DNA from: Colius striatus
Lineage: Eukaryota; Chordata; Aves; Coliiformes; Coliidae
Direction of reading: 5' to 3'
DNA length: 64,000 bases
Assembly: GCF_028858725.1 (NCBI RefSeq)
Contig: NC_084760.1
Location: forward strand, 65,849,867-65,913,866
Positions within the stretch are counted from its first letter, which is position 1. Every line of letters starts with the position of its first letter. The notes beneath the pieces were generated by a model that was not told the DNA's origin, did no database searches, and saw only the letters and a list, made by a program, of their open reading frames with translations. A program made the position numbers and the translations under genes. This document shows positions 12,301 through 22,404 of the stretch, in pieces.

Positions 12301-15300
12301 ATTCAGAGAAATAGCTGTAATTCTAAGTTGAGGCATCTGAGGTGTGTGTGTGTGGAGGAGATGTCAGTAAATGACTGTACTCACTTGCCTTCTAATAGTG
12401 ATGCTGTCCTTGACCAAATTGTGAAGTTTTATGTGCTTCACCGGGTGGGGTGAGCTCAAGCTTTAGTTTTGCCACCTCTCCAAATCCTTCCCATCAGAAC
12501 TCTTCTTGTTTCTCACGAGGCAGAAACAAGTTTGCAGGTAGTTACCACAAATGAGACGATGTGAAGCAAGATTCCCTCTTGTCTCTCACGGTATCTTGTG
12601 CCTTCATGCCCTAACGGGAAACATCTCTAGAGCAGAGAAGTGTTAACCATACTGAGCTAAGCATCTTCTACAGGAATAACCGAGTGGGGGTGAGGGGCCG
12701 GCACCATTTCACACACAGATGCCAGGGTGCTCGCGGCAGCGTTCCTGTGCAGACATGCTGTGAGGCACTTCACAGTCAATTGCAGCCTTTGGATAATTAA
12801 ACGGCTCCCTATTGCCAATCAATTCCTCCCACATCTCACTCCACCCAGCTTACTACTCAGTTTACTCTGAGCAAGAAAATAATTCATGTGCTTATTTGCG
12901 CTTGGTGCCTAATGAAGTCATCGGGAGTGATAAACATTACTGGAAAACAAGCTCTGCTATTTTTGTTATCCTGCCTCCCAGATATGTCTGCCATTGTCCA
13001 TTTGAGGCTGAAACTTAACATTTATGGCACACCTTTGCTATGTCTTGCACCTCATTTAGGGCCTATCCACACAAATTACCAGGTAGTCTTCTGTGCCTTT
13101 AACACTTCTGCTAGGCTCGAACATGCTGTGTGGATGCTCTTCAGCAATGCAATTGGGCAAGGGTCTGCAGTCAGAAGTCACCAGCCTCGTGTTTCTGTTC
13201 AGCCTCTGACTCACAGAAGCACCGGCTGCCTGAGAGGCTGCTTCATGCCCCAGATTAGGGAATTTGCATACTGAATGCCAGTTACTTAGACTGCATTGAA
13301 AGCAGGGGTCAGGTTTGCAGGGCAGCTCCACAAACAGCTGACTATGCACATGAGGAAGCAGCAGGAGCTCAAGGCCAGGTGGAGAAAAAGAGAAATAGGA
13401 ACCATAGGCAGGTAATGCTACCAAAGCTGGAGCCCAGTTTAATGTCTGCTGCATCTGGTTAGAGTCTGCAGGAAGAGCAGGATGGTTCAGACCGTGTATT
13501 AGGCTGACACGCTCTGCTCCGAACTTGCCCCCCTTTGCTTGTCTGCAGGCTGGTCCTTGGCCTTTGCTGCCTGGAATAGGAATGGTGTACACCAACCTGG
13601 TGCTGGCCCAGCCCTGGTGAAATGAAGCAAACCCTTACCTATTAATGTTACTGCAGCCCTTGGGAGCACTGGGAAAGGGGCACAAACATACTAGGACCAA
13701 ATCCAGCAAACATTTGCACATGCAAGTGTCTTTATCCAAATGCCTATTTAGAACTGGGCCCTCAGCAGGGCCTGCTGATATGAGTTGGACTATAAACCAA
13801 GGAGAGATTAGCTGGGAGCTGAGGCAATCAGAAATTATTACATATTTTTAAAAACATCCTGTTTTAGAGAATGTGCTTTTTGAGTTTGTTTCATCCTTGA
13901 GTTGTTTGGAAGGAAATCAGCTTTGTTAATTCCTCCATGCAGCAGTCCTCAGTAGTGGGCAGATCTCGTTTTGTCTGTGTATTTTGTTGAAGGGTCTCAG
14001 TAGCAGAGCTTTGAAATAAAGGTAAAAGGGATGAAGTCAGTGTTTCTAAAAGGCCTTGACCCCCTGAATTTCTGTGCAAGCCTGGCACTTTCCTTTTGGT
14101 TTGCAGTGTCTTTAACTGCCACTTGTCTCTGTCTATCCGTAGGAATTGACTTGTCAGAATGCCTGCAGTATCCAGACTTCAGCGTTGTCGTCCTCTACAA
14201 GAAAGTTATCATTGCCTTTGGCTTTATGGTGCCAGATGTGAAATACAACGAAGCTTACATCTCTTTTTTGTTAGTTCACCCTGAGTGGAGAAGAGCTGGG
14301 ATTGCTACCTTCATGATTTACCATCTCATCCAGGTAATGAAAAAAGAAATCCCATGTCTCTGCTAAAGAACTCTTTCCCTGTCTTGTGTGCATGCGTGCA
14401 AATAGAAAATAGGTAGTGATGTGTTTCTCTTTTCTGTCTTTTTTCCCTTGCCCTTTCTTTACTTAAACACCTGCACAGACTGTCAGCAGCCCCTTTGAAC
14501 ATTTATGGGGGGAAAATCACTTTGAAAGCAGAAACTAAAACGTGGTTAGAAGAATAGCCATACTGGTCAGGTCCTCAGAATTAGTGAGGTTCTGTACACT
14601 TAGACTGTCTTGAGATTAACTTTGTGTTCTTCAGTGCTCAGTTGTTCACATAACAGTTGCACTAATACTGTAGATTTGGGGTTTAAAGGAGAAAATGAGG
14701 TAATAGTGAGGAGATTCAGTAAGAATCTATTGCAGCTTTTCTTGGCTGCTCCTGGAGTTCTTTTTCTGTGACCAGGGCTATTGCATTAAATTGCTTACTG
14801 ATCTTAATCATTCTCTTTCACTTTGAATATACTGGTTGAAATCCAGCTGAAGATTGCAACCTCATTCAAATTTGTTCAGACTAGTTTGTACTGGGCTTTG
14901 TTCCACGGGGACACTAGGAAGAATTAATCTGGGTTAACGAGACAGGTAGTATTAAAGTAGTTAAACTTCATTAAATCTCTGAATGAATACTCTCACTCTG
15001 GTGGCTTTAATTCTATTCACTTTCTGGAGCTGAGTTGCAGGAAAGCCAGCTTAATTTTGAGTGAGGATGCAGACAGATGGCATTTTCAGAGCCCAACTGT
15101 TCCTCTTCAGGGCCCACAGTTTTACCACTCCCTGAGCTCTCTTGGCAGAGCTGCCAGTGTGAAACATTCCTTAACTTGTTTCACTCGAGATGAGCTGCAC
15201 TCGCAAAAACTTGCCATTGAAACTGTTTTTCCTCATACTTCTTTGGCTGAGGTAGGGAGTGCTGGCCTAGCCTTGGGAGCAGTGATATGTACCTTGGAAA

Positions 15301-17167
15301 AGTAGTTTCCACTGAGGGTAGCTCTTCTGGGCCACCCGGGGGTAACCCTTCTACCTACACAGCTCTCTGCAGCATCTACCTCTCTGCTCTATGTGGTGAC
15401 ACAGGCCACTAACCAACCTGCTTTAAATTCACTCCTTACATTTCCTGAGTGTCTCTGTGTAAAGTGTGTAAGTAAATTGCCCTCAACTGTAGGCTGTCGA
15501 CATGGGATGTCAACAACCAGCGGGAACAGACAGGAGCGATGAGCTAAGGTTTGCAGGGATCCAGCACCCAGACTCCTGTCTTCCAGCAGAGTCAGGATAT
15601 GTTGGCAAGTCAGCTGTAGAAAATCATCATGGTCTTTTGCAGGATGCATCACAGCCAATTAACCTAATTCTGCTTGCAGGTAGACTAGCATAAAATTACC
15701 ATGTTGAGGAAAGCCAGGCAGGCTTGAGGCTGATTAGGATCTCTAGCAATGAGAGATCACCGCTGTGTGCTTGGCTTACAGATTTGTTTTTTCCCTTGCT
15801 GACTATTTGTCAGTGGTAGAGACACTTAGTCATATAGGAGAAGAAATGGTGGTTGTGGCCTCATGTCCTTTGACCACCAGATTGTTTGTGTTGCTTCCCA
15901 GCCTCCTTGGGTTGACACTGGAGTCTCCTCTCTGTAGGTAGAGCCACTTTTGTGCACTGTTTGGGTAAAGGGTCATTATCTGTCTCTTGGATGGGTTGTG
16001 CTGTTTGAGGATGAATTCTTGGCAATGGCATCATCTGACAGAAAAATATGTTGATGCAAATGGTGCCTTGATGATGGGTTTGTTGTCAGAAGTTATCCTT
16101 TAATGCATCTGGCCCAGGGCACCAAGCTGCATGTGCTTAATGATCTCGTTCTAACTTCCTTTCCCAAAAAAAAGTGCCTTTTTGGTTTTTTCCCTCCTCG
16201 TCCCTTAAAGCCCTGTGAGAGCTTTCCTTTTGAATGATCTACCTTGGAAGTTTCCTAAAGGGTACTACTGTTCCCACTTCAGGTTACAATCCATTCAATA
16301 TACACGGAATGCTATTAAAACACTAGATGAAAGCAGGAAAAAATATTCTATCAGTATCTTTATCAGAGAGCTGCTGCTTAGAATAATCTGGTATCTCTAA
16401 GGTAGCTTCAGCCACGCCATTTGTTGTCTGAACTGAATTCTCTGCCTTCTCAGGAGGTGAGTGCTGTGCCCTGAAGGATGGGAGAGGAGCTGGGTGGGAT
16501 AGACAGGAATTCGTGCGTGACAACTTCGGGGCTGCTGGCGGTCCCACAGAGCTCACTCACTCACTCAGCTCTGTTTGCTGACGGGGAGGAGCGTGGCGCC
16601 TGATCCTCTGGCATGTTTTGCCTTTTCTTCAGGCCATTGTTAATAATTGAGATCAGTGCTGTACACTTAAGATTATTTTTAATTAACAATTACTTAGCAA
16701 TTGACAACGGAAAGCTGACAAATTATAATCCAAAACCTGCTTTCATTGTCAGAAAGCCCAGAAACAAAGGCTCAGAGAAACAGCAGCCTTCCCTTTGCCT
16801 CTCAGCTGTTGCTACGTGTGGTAACTTCTGTGTCCAGGCCTGTGAATTTTCTCACATTTTCTCAGTAACCTGAATACCTGAGCAGATGAATCTTTTCACC
16901 TCTGCATTTCCCCAGAGGTTATCTCATTCTCTTGCTGTGATTGGTGTTTTTTTTCTTCCCACCACACCCCGCCCCCCCCCCTTCCCTTGACAGACCTGTA
17001 TGGGCAAAGATGTAACCCTTCACGTCTCTGCAAGCAACCCTGCCATGCTGCTCTACCAAAAGTTTGGGTTTAAGACCGAAGAATACATATTGGATTTTTA
17101 TGACAAGTACTATCCCTTGGACAGCAAGGAATGCAAACACGCATTCTTTCTCAGGCTGCGGCGCTGA
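321..17167 (+). CDS. KAT14: KAT14 (CSRP2BP), lysine acetyltransferase 14 of the ATAC complex, 10 coding exons
   Basis: Coding exons: 321-576, 1273-1391, 5139-5260, 6402-6583, 7130-7549, 9127-9695, 10217-10353, 10860-11035, 14143-14333, 16994-17167 (stop TGA). All introns are GT-AG and phases close to 2346 nt, giving 781 residues against about 782 in human. The start at 321 has A at -3 and G at +4 and gives the same 16-residue spacing to the conserved [11 protein letters not shown] block as human; an upstream in-frame ATG at 303 is weaker. Visible parts: an acidic N-terminus, a Cys4 zinc-binding module (CEKC in exon 1, CSDC in exon 2), a basic region, a Ser/Pro-rich segment ending near [15 protein letters not shown], and a C-terminal GNAT fold (exons 8-10) with the acetyl-CoA motif RRAGIA at residues 710-715 in exon 9. 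The family acetylates histones in the nucleus within ATAC. The gene looks intact and ordinary. Confidence 0.97.
2962..4840 (-). mobile_element. CR1 LINE, 5'-truncated, keeps much of the reverse transcriptase
   Basis: This lies in KAT14 intron 2. The + strand begins with the inverted CR1 tail (AGAATCACAGAATGATAG) followed by the hallmark GGTTGGAAGGGACC. Minus-strand frames read conserved CR1 reverse transcriptase blocks: [62 protein letters not shown] and, further on, [20 protein letters not shown]. The coding region is split over at least three frames. The catalytic FADD box reads FPDD near 3848-3859, so this copy cannot be active. The endonuclease and ORF1 are missing. The 5' boundary near 4840 is approximate. 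Confidence 0.95.
3011..3035 (+). repeat. Poly-C run of 25 nt inside a CR1 3' UTR
   Basis: An uninterrupted run of 25 C follows TTATCATCAT. Related CR1 copies in this window have only 5 to 7 C at the same point, between the ATCTAGTCCAAC-type and GCAGAAGCAGG-type sequences. The run has therefore grown after insertion, or it marks an assembly or polymerase-slippage problem. On the other strand it is a 25-G tract capable of forming a quadruplex. Confidence 0.95.
7675..8207 (-). mobile_element. CR1 LINE 3' fragment
   Basis: Located in KAT14 intron 5. The + strand reads an inverted CR1 3' end (ATCATAGAATCACAG, then GGTTGGAAGGCACC, then ATCATCTAGTCCAACC), followed by the antisense of the last part of the CR1 reverse-transcriptase ORF. 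The copy breaks off near CTTGACCTGCTGGCC. A short stretch present in the 2962-4840 copy (between CTCCCTG and AACCGTAAAATAG) is deleted here. It is 5'-truncated and non-coding. Confidence 0.93.
8980..9074 (+). mobile_element. CR1 3' tail, sense orientation, just upstream of KAT14 exon 6
   Basis: The + strand reads GATGATCTCTAAAGGTCCCT then TCCAACCCCTATCATTC. This is the 3' end of a CR1 in the orientation opposite to the 7675-8207 copy in the same intron. It ends about 52 bp before the acceptor AG at 9125-9126. A T-rich run and the acceptor follow, so the tail sits next to the branch-point and polypyrimidine region. Confidence 0.88.
11036..14142 (+). other. KAT14 intron 8 (3.1 kb), no recognised transposon
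   Basis: No exon or recognisable CR1 copy is seen. A (GT)n run of about 12 nt sits near 12342. A stretch around 12780-13060 carries several TAAT/ATTA-type and AATCAATT-type motifs in otherwise unremarkable sequence and could be a conserved non-coding element, but this cannot be judged from one genome. Open frames here, such as those near 12888-13274 and 13056-13595, show no family resemblance. Confidence 0.5.
14334..16993 (+). other. KAT14 intron 9 (2.7 kb), no recognised element
   Basis: No exon, RNA gene or transposon recognised. An AT-rich patch at about 16625-16735 contains TTAATAATTG, TTTTTAATTAACAATTAC and TAGCAATTG. A short C-run (about 10 nt) near 16970 is part of the pyrimidine tract leading to the exon 10 acceptor at 16992-16993. 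Confidence 0.5.
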
Positions 17168-18250
17168 CCCATCTGAGCTCTCTGGGAGGGCTCTGAAAAG
17201 CCCAACGTGCGAAGAACCACCACAGCTTTCAGCAGAGGAGACTGGCTACCATGTGAGAGCTGGAACTGCCTTTTACCCCCAGGACTTGGAATATCAACGG
17301 TAGTATGTTATGTGCTGAAAGCGCAATCCCAAGAGGATTGATGAAACCACTGTAAGACTGAAATTCTTTCTGGGGAGTTTTCCTGCCACAGTTACTTTGG
17401 AAAGCATCATTGACAGACAACCAACCAACCAACCCCAAACTTGTTACTTCAGAGGGGCCCCATGGATTTGAAATTTTGAAACCTGTCCAAAAAGTCACAG
17501 GTGGTTTGTTTTTCTAGTTTCTTTTTTGTTTATGAGAAATGAACACCTAAACTTAAATAATCCACAGTGTTTCTGTGGTTTGATGGTTTTGTTAGGAACC
17601 ACATCTTGAATCTGTGATGGGAAATAAGGTATCAGTGCATCTAGCTGGATGCTGACATTAGGACAGCTCTACACATGCCAGGACAGCAATACTGGAACTA
17701 CATTTTAGGAATAGTGAAGAGCATGTGAACTCGTGTGATCCCAAATGCAAGGCTCAGAGGAGATGTCTTTCTTCCACTCCTTCCCTGCTGCCTTCCTTTT
17801 CCCTCGTTGTTGACCCGGTGCTCAATGTGAAGTTCTCGTAGTGCGCAGTGTTTTGTGTTCAGGAACAAGATGTCAAGTGGGTTGGTAGCTAGGTGAGGTA
17901 GGACACAACAGCTGCCAAATCAGCTCTTTGAAATCCCAACAGCCTGTCTGCCAGTTGTTGATGCTGCAGATCAGCCCTTTGGGCACGCCTCTAACAACAG
18001 AGCCAGCCTTGCAGGCTCCGGCATTCACCTCCTGCTCCAGATGCTCTGGCTAGAAGAAACCCAGAACAAAAGTGGGTGGTGACGTTTGAAATGGCAGGCT
18101 CTGGTTTATAGAAGCAATCTCTTTGGGGATTGGAGGAGAGGAGAAGATAGAGGTGGGCCACTTTCAGTTCTTGGAAACATCTAGACTATGATTACATGAC
18201 TTTTAAGTATAAGAGAAGAGCAAAGAATAAAAAGAAATAACAAAGAATTA
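17168..18250 (+). other. KAT14: KAT14 3' UTR (extent inferred)
   Basis: Non-coding sequence following the KAT14 stop. The first canonical AATAAA on this strand lies at 18226-18231, about 1.06 kb after the stop. A second possible signal, ATTAAA in GGAATTAAAGCC near 18787, would extend the UTR by about 0.55 kb. No downstream gene starts before 22405, so a longer UTR cannot be ruled out. Confidence 0.55.
18226..18231 (+). terminator. KAT14: Candidate polyadenylation signal of KAT14 (AATAAA)
   Basis: Canonical hexamer in the context CAAAGAATAAAAAGAAAT, the first one on the + strand downstream of the KAT14 stop codon. The downstream sequence is A-rich rather than clearly GU-rich, which weakens the call. 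Use is inferred. Confidence 0.45.
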
Positions 18251-21200
18251 AAACAATATGAACCCCAAACAGTTTATCTGGTAGTGGAGTCTAGTCCTCT
18301 GACACAGTTTAGCAGCTTTCCTCTCCCTGACTTTTTATTGCAGATGAACGGTAAGTTGGCAGTTTGCTGTGCTGCCTGACCGAAGGTCAGCCTGTGCATT
18401 TTCAATATGAATCACGTGCACTGTGCTGTTCCTTTTCACATCCAGCCCCACAGAGAGCTACACACCGAATGTGACTTCTTTGTCCTTAACCATTAAACAG
18501 GTGTGTGTACCTGTTGGGTACCTGGCTGTTGCAGTGGAGTCACCTTAATGGAGTTCTCAGCAAGATGGACACAAGGTGTGATTTTTGTGTAGCCAATGCA
18601 TATCACCACCCAAACAAAACCAGTGTTAGTGGGAGGGAGAAGAGAACCTATCCAAGTGTTGTGTGGCCTGACATCCGTGCACATGTCTGCCTGCTTTATG
18701 ACTACGTGAGAATTTTCAATGTTACTGATGTTATAAGTTAGCTGTACTTGGAAGGGAAAAAACCCCACGTTGTCTTTATGAATGGAATTAAAGCCCTTCC
18801 CTTGGAAAAGCCTGCCTGTAGTCACATTGTTTGTTAAGCTGTCTCTCCATCATCTTCATTGAATTCTAGCAAACTCAAGCCTGGCTGATAGAGGATGCGA
18901 AATGTATGTGTGGGCAGCTGAACAAGACAAGAAACTCCTTATTTCTCTCCTGGGCATCCTCAGAGAAGCTGAACACATACAAGTCCTATCAAGCTCTTTC
19001 CTTGCCAGCCTGAATTAGGAGATAAAAGGTAGTCTGGGGAAGACATGAAGTTCTACGTCATGTTCTAGATGGTGACTCTGTGGATTTTTAGGAGCTTCTA
19101 TTTCTGTGCTTACTCCTCTGTGGCTTTGTCCCTCAGAGGAGAATACCAAGTGAAAAAAGTGTTGAAACAGTCATGGGCTTCCTGCTGTGCTGCTTGTTTT
19201 ATCCAGGCAGTTTGTTTACCCCCAGATCCTTGAGGGCAAGAGCTGCCTTTGAGCCTGTGCATCTCAGCTGCTTTAGACCTATCAATTACCTGGAAAAGTA
19301 GGAATGCCAACATTTGCCTTCTTCAAGGAGACTGGTAAGAATGAGATAATTAAAGGTTACAGGGCTTGGAGATCAATATTGTTCTGCAGAAACACAAACT
19401 CATTTTGCAACTTCACAGGTTCACCAGCATTTATGTGGACACAGCTTGTTTCTTGCTAATTTCCCCGTATTTCTTGGAAAATCAGCCAGTTAACTGTTAT
19501 GTCTGTGATAACCTCCACTCCCAGGATGGCAGACTTAAGTTTTGATTCTGTGGTGTTACTTTATATGGAGGGGACACCATGCTCTGTTCCTCAGTGCTGC
19601 CTGTGAAAATCTGGCAGGGCTTTGAACTGTTTTCCTTCAATGTTGATCCTAATGGCTTTGGTGAGAATGGTTGGCTCAAGGGTCACTGTTGATGGTCTGG
19701 ACAAAGATGAATAGCCAAGAGTTAAGACCTTCCTGATATGCAAAGGGGATCCAGGCAAACCAGATCTGAAAGGTACTGGTGAAGCCTGCTAATAACTGTA
19801 TATTGTTTTCTCTTGGCAACTTAAGCAGTTTGTGAGAGAGTTTGTTTTCACTCTGCTGGCTGTATGAGTGAGGACTGAGCACTGTTTTGTGAGCAGGAAT
19901 TCACTCCTCCACATTCAACAAGAGTCTTCTGAGGACAGGAGGTTGAGGCCAGCCTTGGAACAGGCACTATACAAAGTCTGGTGTGCAATCTGATAGGGGC
20001 TGGTAGCCCTGGGGAAATGCGCCAGGGTTGCCAGGTAGCTCTATCTGTCCTCAGTAGATCAGCAACAGAATTAGGCAGCCTTTGATGCAGCTATAAAATA
20101 GCTGCTACAGCTCCATCTTATGTGGCTGCACAGGGACCACTTCCAGTCTCTCCTCAGGAGAACATTTCCTCCCCAAAATGTTGACTAATGGGAAGCCCAA
20201 ATGGCTTGTAGAGGCTTAAGGCCACTGTGTGAACAGTCACACAGAGCTGGTTTTCTCTGTGACAGATGAGGCTCTTCCAAGGCACACGCTGACACAAACT
20301 GTGTGCTCTGAGTCTCGTGTGTCCCTCCTCTTTGTGCCTCAGAGACCAGCTTGATCAGTTAACGTTTACTGGGATTAAAGAGCCAGCATCCCTTCCATTT
20401 AATGACTCAATTACTTCATGCTTCCCTGAGCTGAGCAGTGACTGTAGCAGTGATTGGCGGTTGCCAAACACAGCTCAGTTTAACATAATGAAGTTTTCCT
20501 GGAGACTAAAGGTGGAACCTCACTGGTTCCTATTAAGACAGCAAAGCCCAAACTTTCCACATATTTGTCTGAGCTTTGATGCTTCATCACTAGGAAGCTG
20601 CCCACTGCGGTCATCTCCTGTGCCTGTTGATCTACAGTAGCTGAGCTGGGTAAATAACTGATATTGCTTGGCATTGCAGTCAGTTAATTTTGTCAAAGTA
20701 GTACTTTGCACTTTGAAAGAGAAACCTCTGAGAGTCTTGATGTTACACTTGTGTGCTGAATGCTTTTTTTCAGATTTTGGATGCAGAGTGTGTGTGTGTG
20801 TGGGGAAAAGCAAAGACTGATTGGCCACTTTGGTGTCACTCATGGTGTGAGGATGTGCTTCTTTGCAAACCCACCTGCTTGTGATGGTATACTCTTAGTG
20901 ACCAGTTGAGTTTAGCTGTCTTTATCCCTTGTCTCTGACTACTTTGCTTATTTCAGCTTGTTCCAGGAGGGAACCTGGACTATAGGGCTGATTCCCTTTA
21001 GCCCAGGTAGGTTTTTCTGGAGGAGACTCTCTGAGCAAACACTGCTTGCTCCATCAAACGGAGGAAACTGAGCCCTGCTGCTGTGATGGATGAGTAGCCA
21101 GTTCTTTCCCACAAAACCAGCTGCCTCCCATGGCAGTGAGCCAGATGGCTGAGTCCCACTTCCTTCTCCAAGCAGGTAGTGTTAGGTGGAGAAGAGGGAG

Positions 21201-21667
21201 TTGGGGAGGGGAAGGGCAGCTGCCTGGGGCAAGAACATAGCAGTGGGAGCATCTCTGGAGGCCCTGCCTCAACATGACCCTTCCCCCTGTGCTTCTGTTC
21301 CAGTTCTGTCAGCATGGAAACACATGGCACCTTCTTATGGGTGTAATTTAGAGGGAAAAAAGAATAGTCAAACTGGCAAACTTGCCCTTCTTCCCCTTGG
21401 ATTTGTGTTGGAAGCTTTTAAAAAATCCATTCTTTTTCCAGATGGCTCATGCTTTGCCTCAGGCTCATCAGGAATTATAAGGGTGCTTCTTGCCTGCCTG
21501 TGCCAGCACTGCCATGAGGGCTGCGTGTGCCGCCACAAAGCTGCTTTGAGTGGGGCTCAGGGACAGGAAGGGGAGGGGAGCCCAGGGATACCCAGAGCGT
21601 GGCTCACACAGCAGACCTGGGTCTGGCAGGAGCCTAAGGCTGAAAGGGGCGTTTGGGCTGGTGTTGT
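18251..21667. other. Intergenic, KAT14 to BIRC5, nothing recognised
   Basis: Sequence of moderate GC content with no exon, RNA gene or recognisable transposon. A short (GT)n run occurs near 20791. Human has a KRAB zinc-finger gene (ZNF133) in this interval as I recall; no C2H2 finger motif is visible in any frame here. Open frames such as that at 21186-21710 lack splice context and homology. Confidence 0.55.
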
Positions 21668-22238
21668 TCACAAAATCATAGAATCGTTTCAGTTGGAAAA
21701 GAACTTCTGAGGTGATCAAGTCTAACCCCTAACCTCACATTGCCAAGCCCACCACTGAACCACGTCCCTCAGCACCTCAGCTCCACGGCTTTTAAACATC
21801 TCTAGGGATGGGGACTCCACCACCTCCCTGGGCAGCCTGGCACAGTGTCTAAGAGCCCTCTCAAGGAAAAAGTTCTTCCCAGTCTCCAATCTAAGCTTCC
21901 CGTGGCACAATTTGAGGCCATTTCCTCTTGTCCTGCCACTTGTTATTTGGGACAACAGACTGATGGCTTCCTTCCTACAGCCTCCTGTAAGGTTGCTGAG
22001 AGTGATCATGTTTCCCCTCAGCCTCCTCTTTTCCAAGCTGATCACTCCCAGCTCCCTCAGCTGCTCCTCATGAGATTTGTGCTCCAGACCCTTCACCAGC
22101 TTCATTGCCTGTCTCTGGACACGCTCCAGTACCTCAGTGTCTGTTTTGTAGTGAGTGGCCCAGAACTGAACCAGCGCCGAGTGCAGGACAACCTCTGCCC
22201 TGGTTCTGCTGGCCACGCTACTTCTGATACAAGCCCCA
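21668..22238 (-). mobile_element. CR1 LINE 3' fragment of a different subfamily, abutting the BIRC5 promoter
   Basis: The + strand starts with the inverted tail AAAATCATAGAATCGTTTC, then an antisense CR1 3' UTR different from the other copies (AACCTCACATTGCCAAGC region), then antisense of the terminal reverse-transcriptase ORF. The minus-strand frame reads RSSVASRTRAEVVLHSALVQ, LVKGLEHKSHEEQLRELGVI and LEKRRLRGNMITLSNL. The copy is truncated at about 22238, roughly 165 bp upstream of the BIRC5 start codon, so it forms the outer boundary of that promoter. Confidence 0.93.
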
Positions 22239-22239
22239 T

Positions 22240-22404
22240 GTCCTAGCACACGAGGCCCCGCGGCTGTGGGGGCGTCCGGCACTGACGCAGGCCCGGTGCC
22301 GCCCGCTGGGCCCTGCGCCGCGCAGCGGGACTACAGCTCCCGCCGTACCCCGCGCCCCGTGGCTCCCGCCCTGCCCCGCGCCCCGCCGCTGTTTGAACGC
22401 AGCC
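22240..22404 (+). promoter_or_regulatory. BIRC5: CpG-rich BIRC5 promoter and 5' UTR
   Basis: GC and CpG density jump immediately after the CR1 copy and stay high through exon 1 and intron 1 to about 22800. Features include repeated CCCGCC/CCGCG-type GC boxes, no TATA box, and a CDE/CHR-like element just before the start codon. The transcription start is not visible in the sequence. Confidence 0.7.
22383..22397 (+). promoter_or_regulatory. BIRC5: Candidate CDE/CHR cell-cycle element of BIRC5
   Basis: CCGCC at 22383-22387, a four-base spacer, then TTTGAA at 22392-22397. G2/M genes, survivin among them, are repressed in G1 by the DREAM/MuvB complex through a CHR (TTTGAA) with a GC-rich CDE about four bases upstream. 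The spacing fits exactly, although the CDE half reads in the complementary orientation. It lies only 7 bases before the ATG, which requires a very short 5' UTR or a downstream position. Confidence 0.5.

Noticed and set aside
17168-22238. Search for PET117 next to KAT14
   Set aside because: No frame resembling the small PET117 protein was seen; it may lie left of the window.
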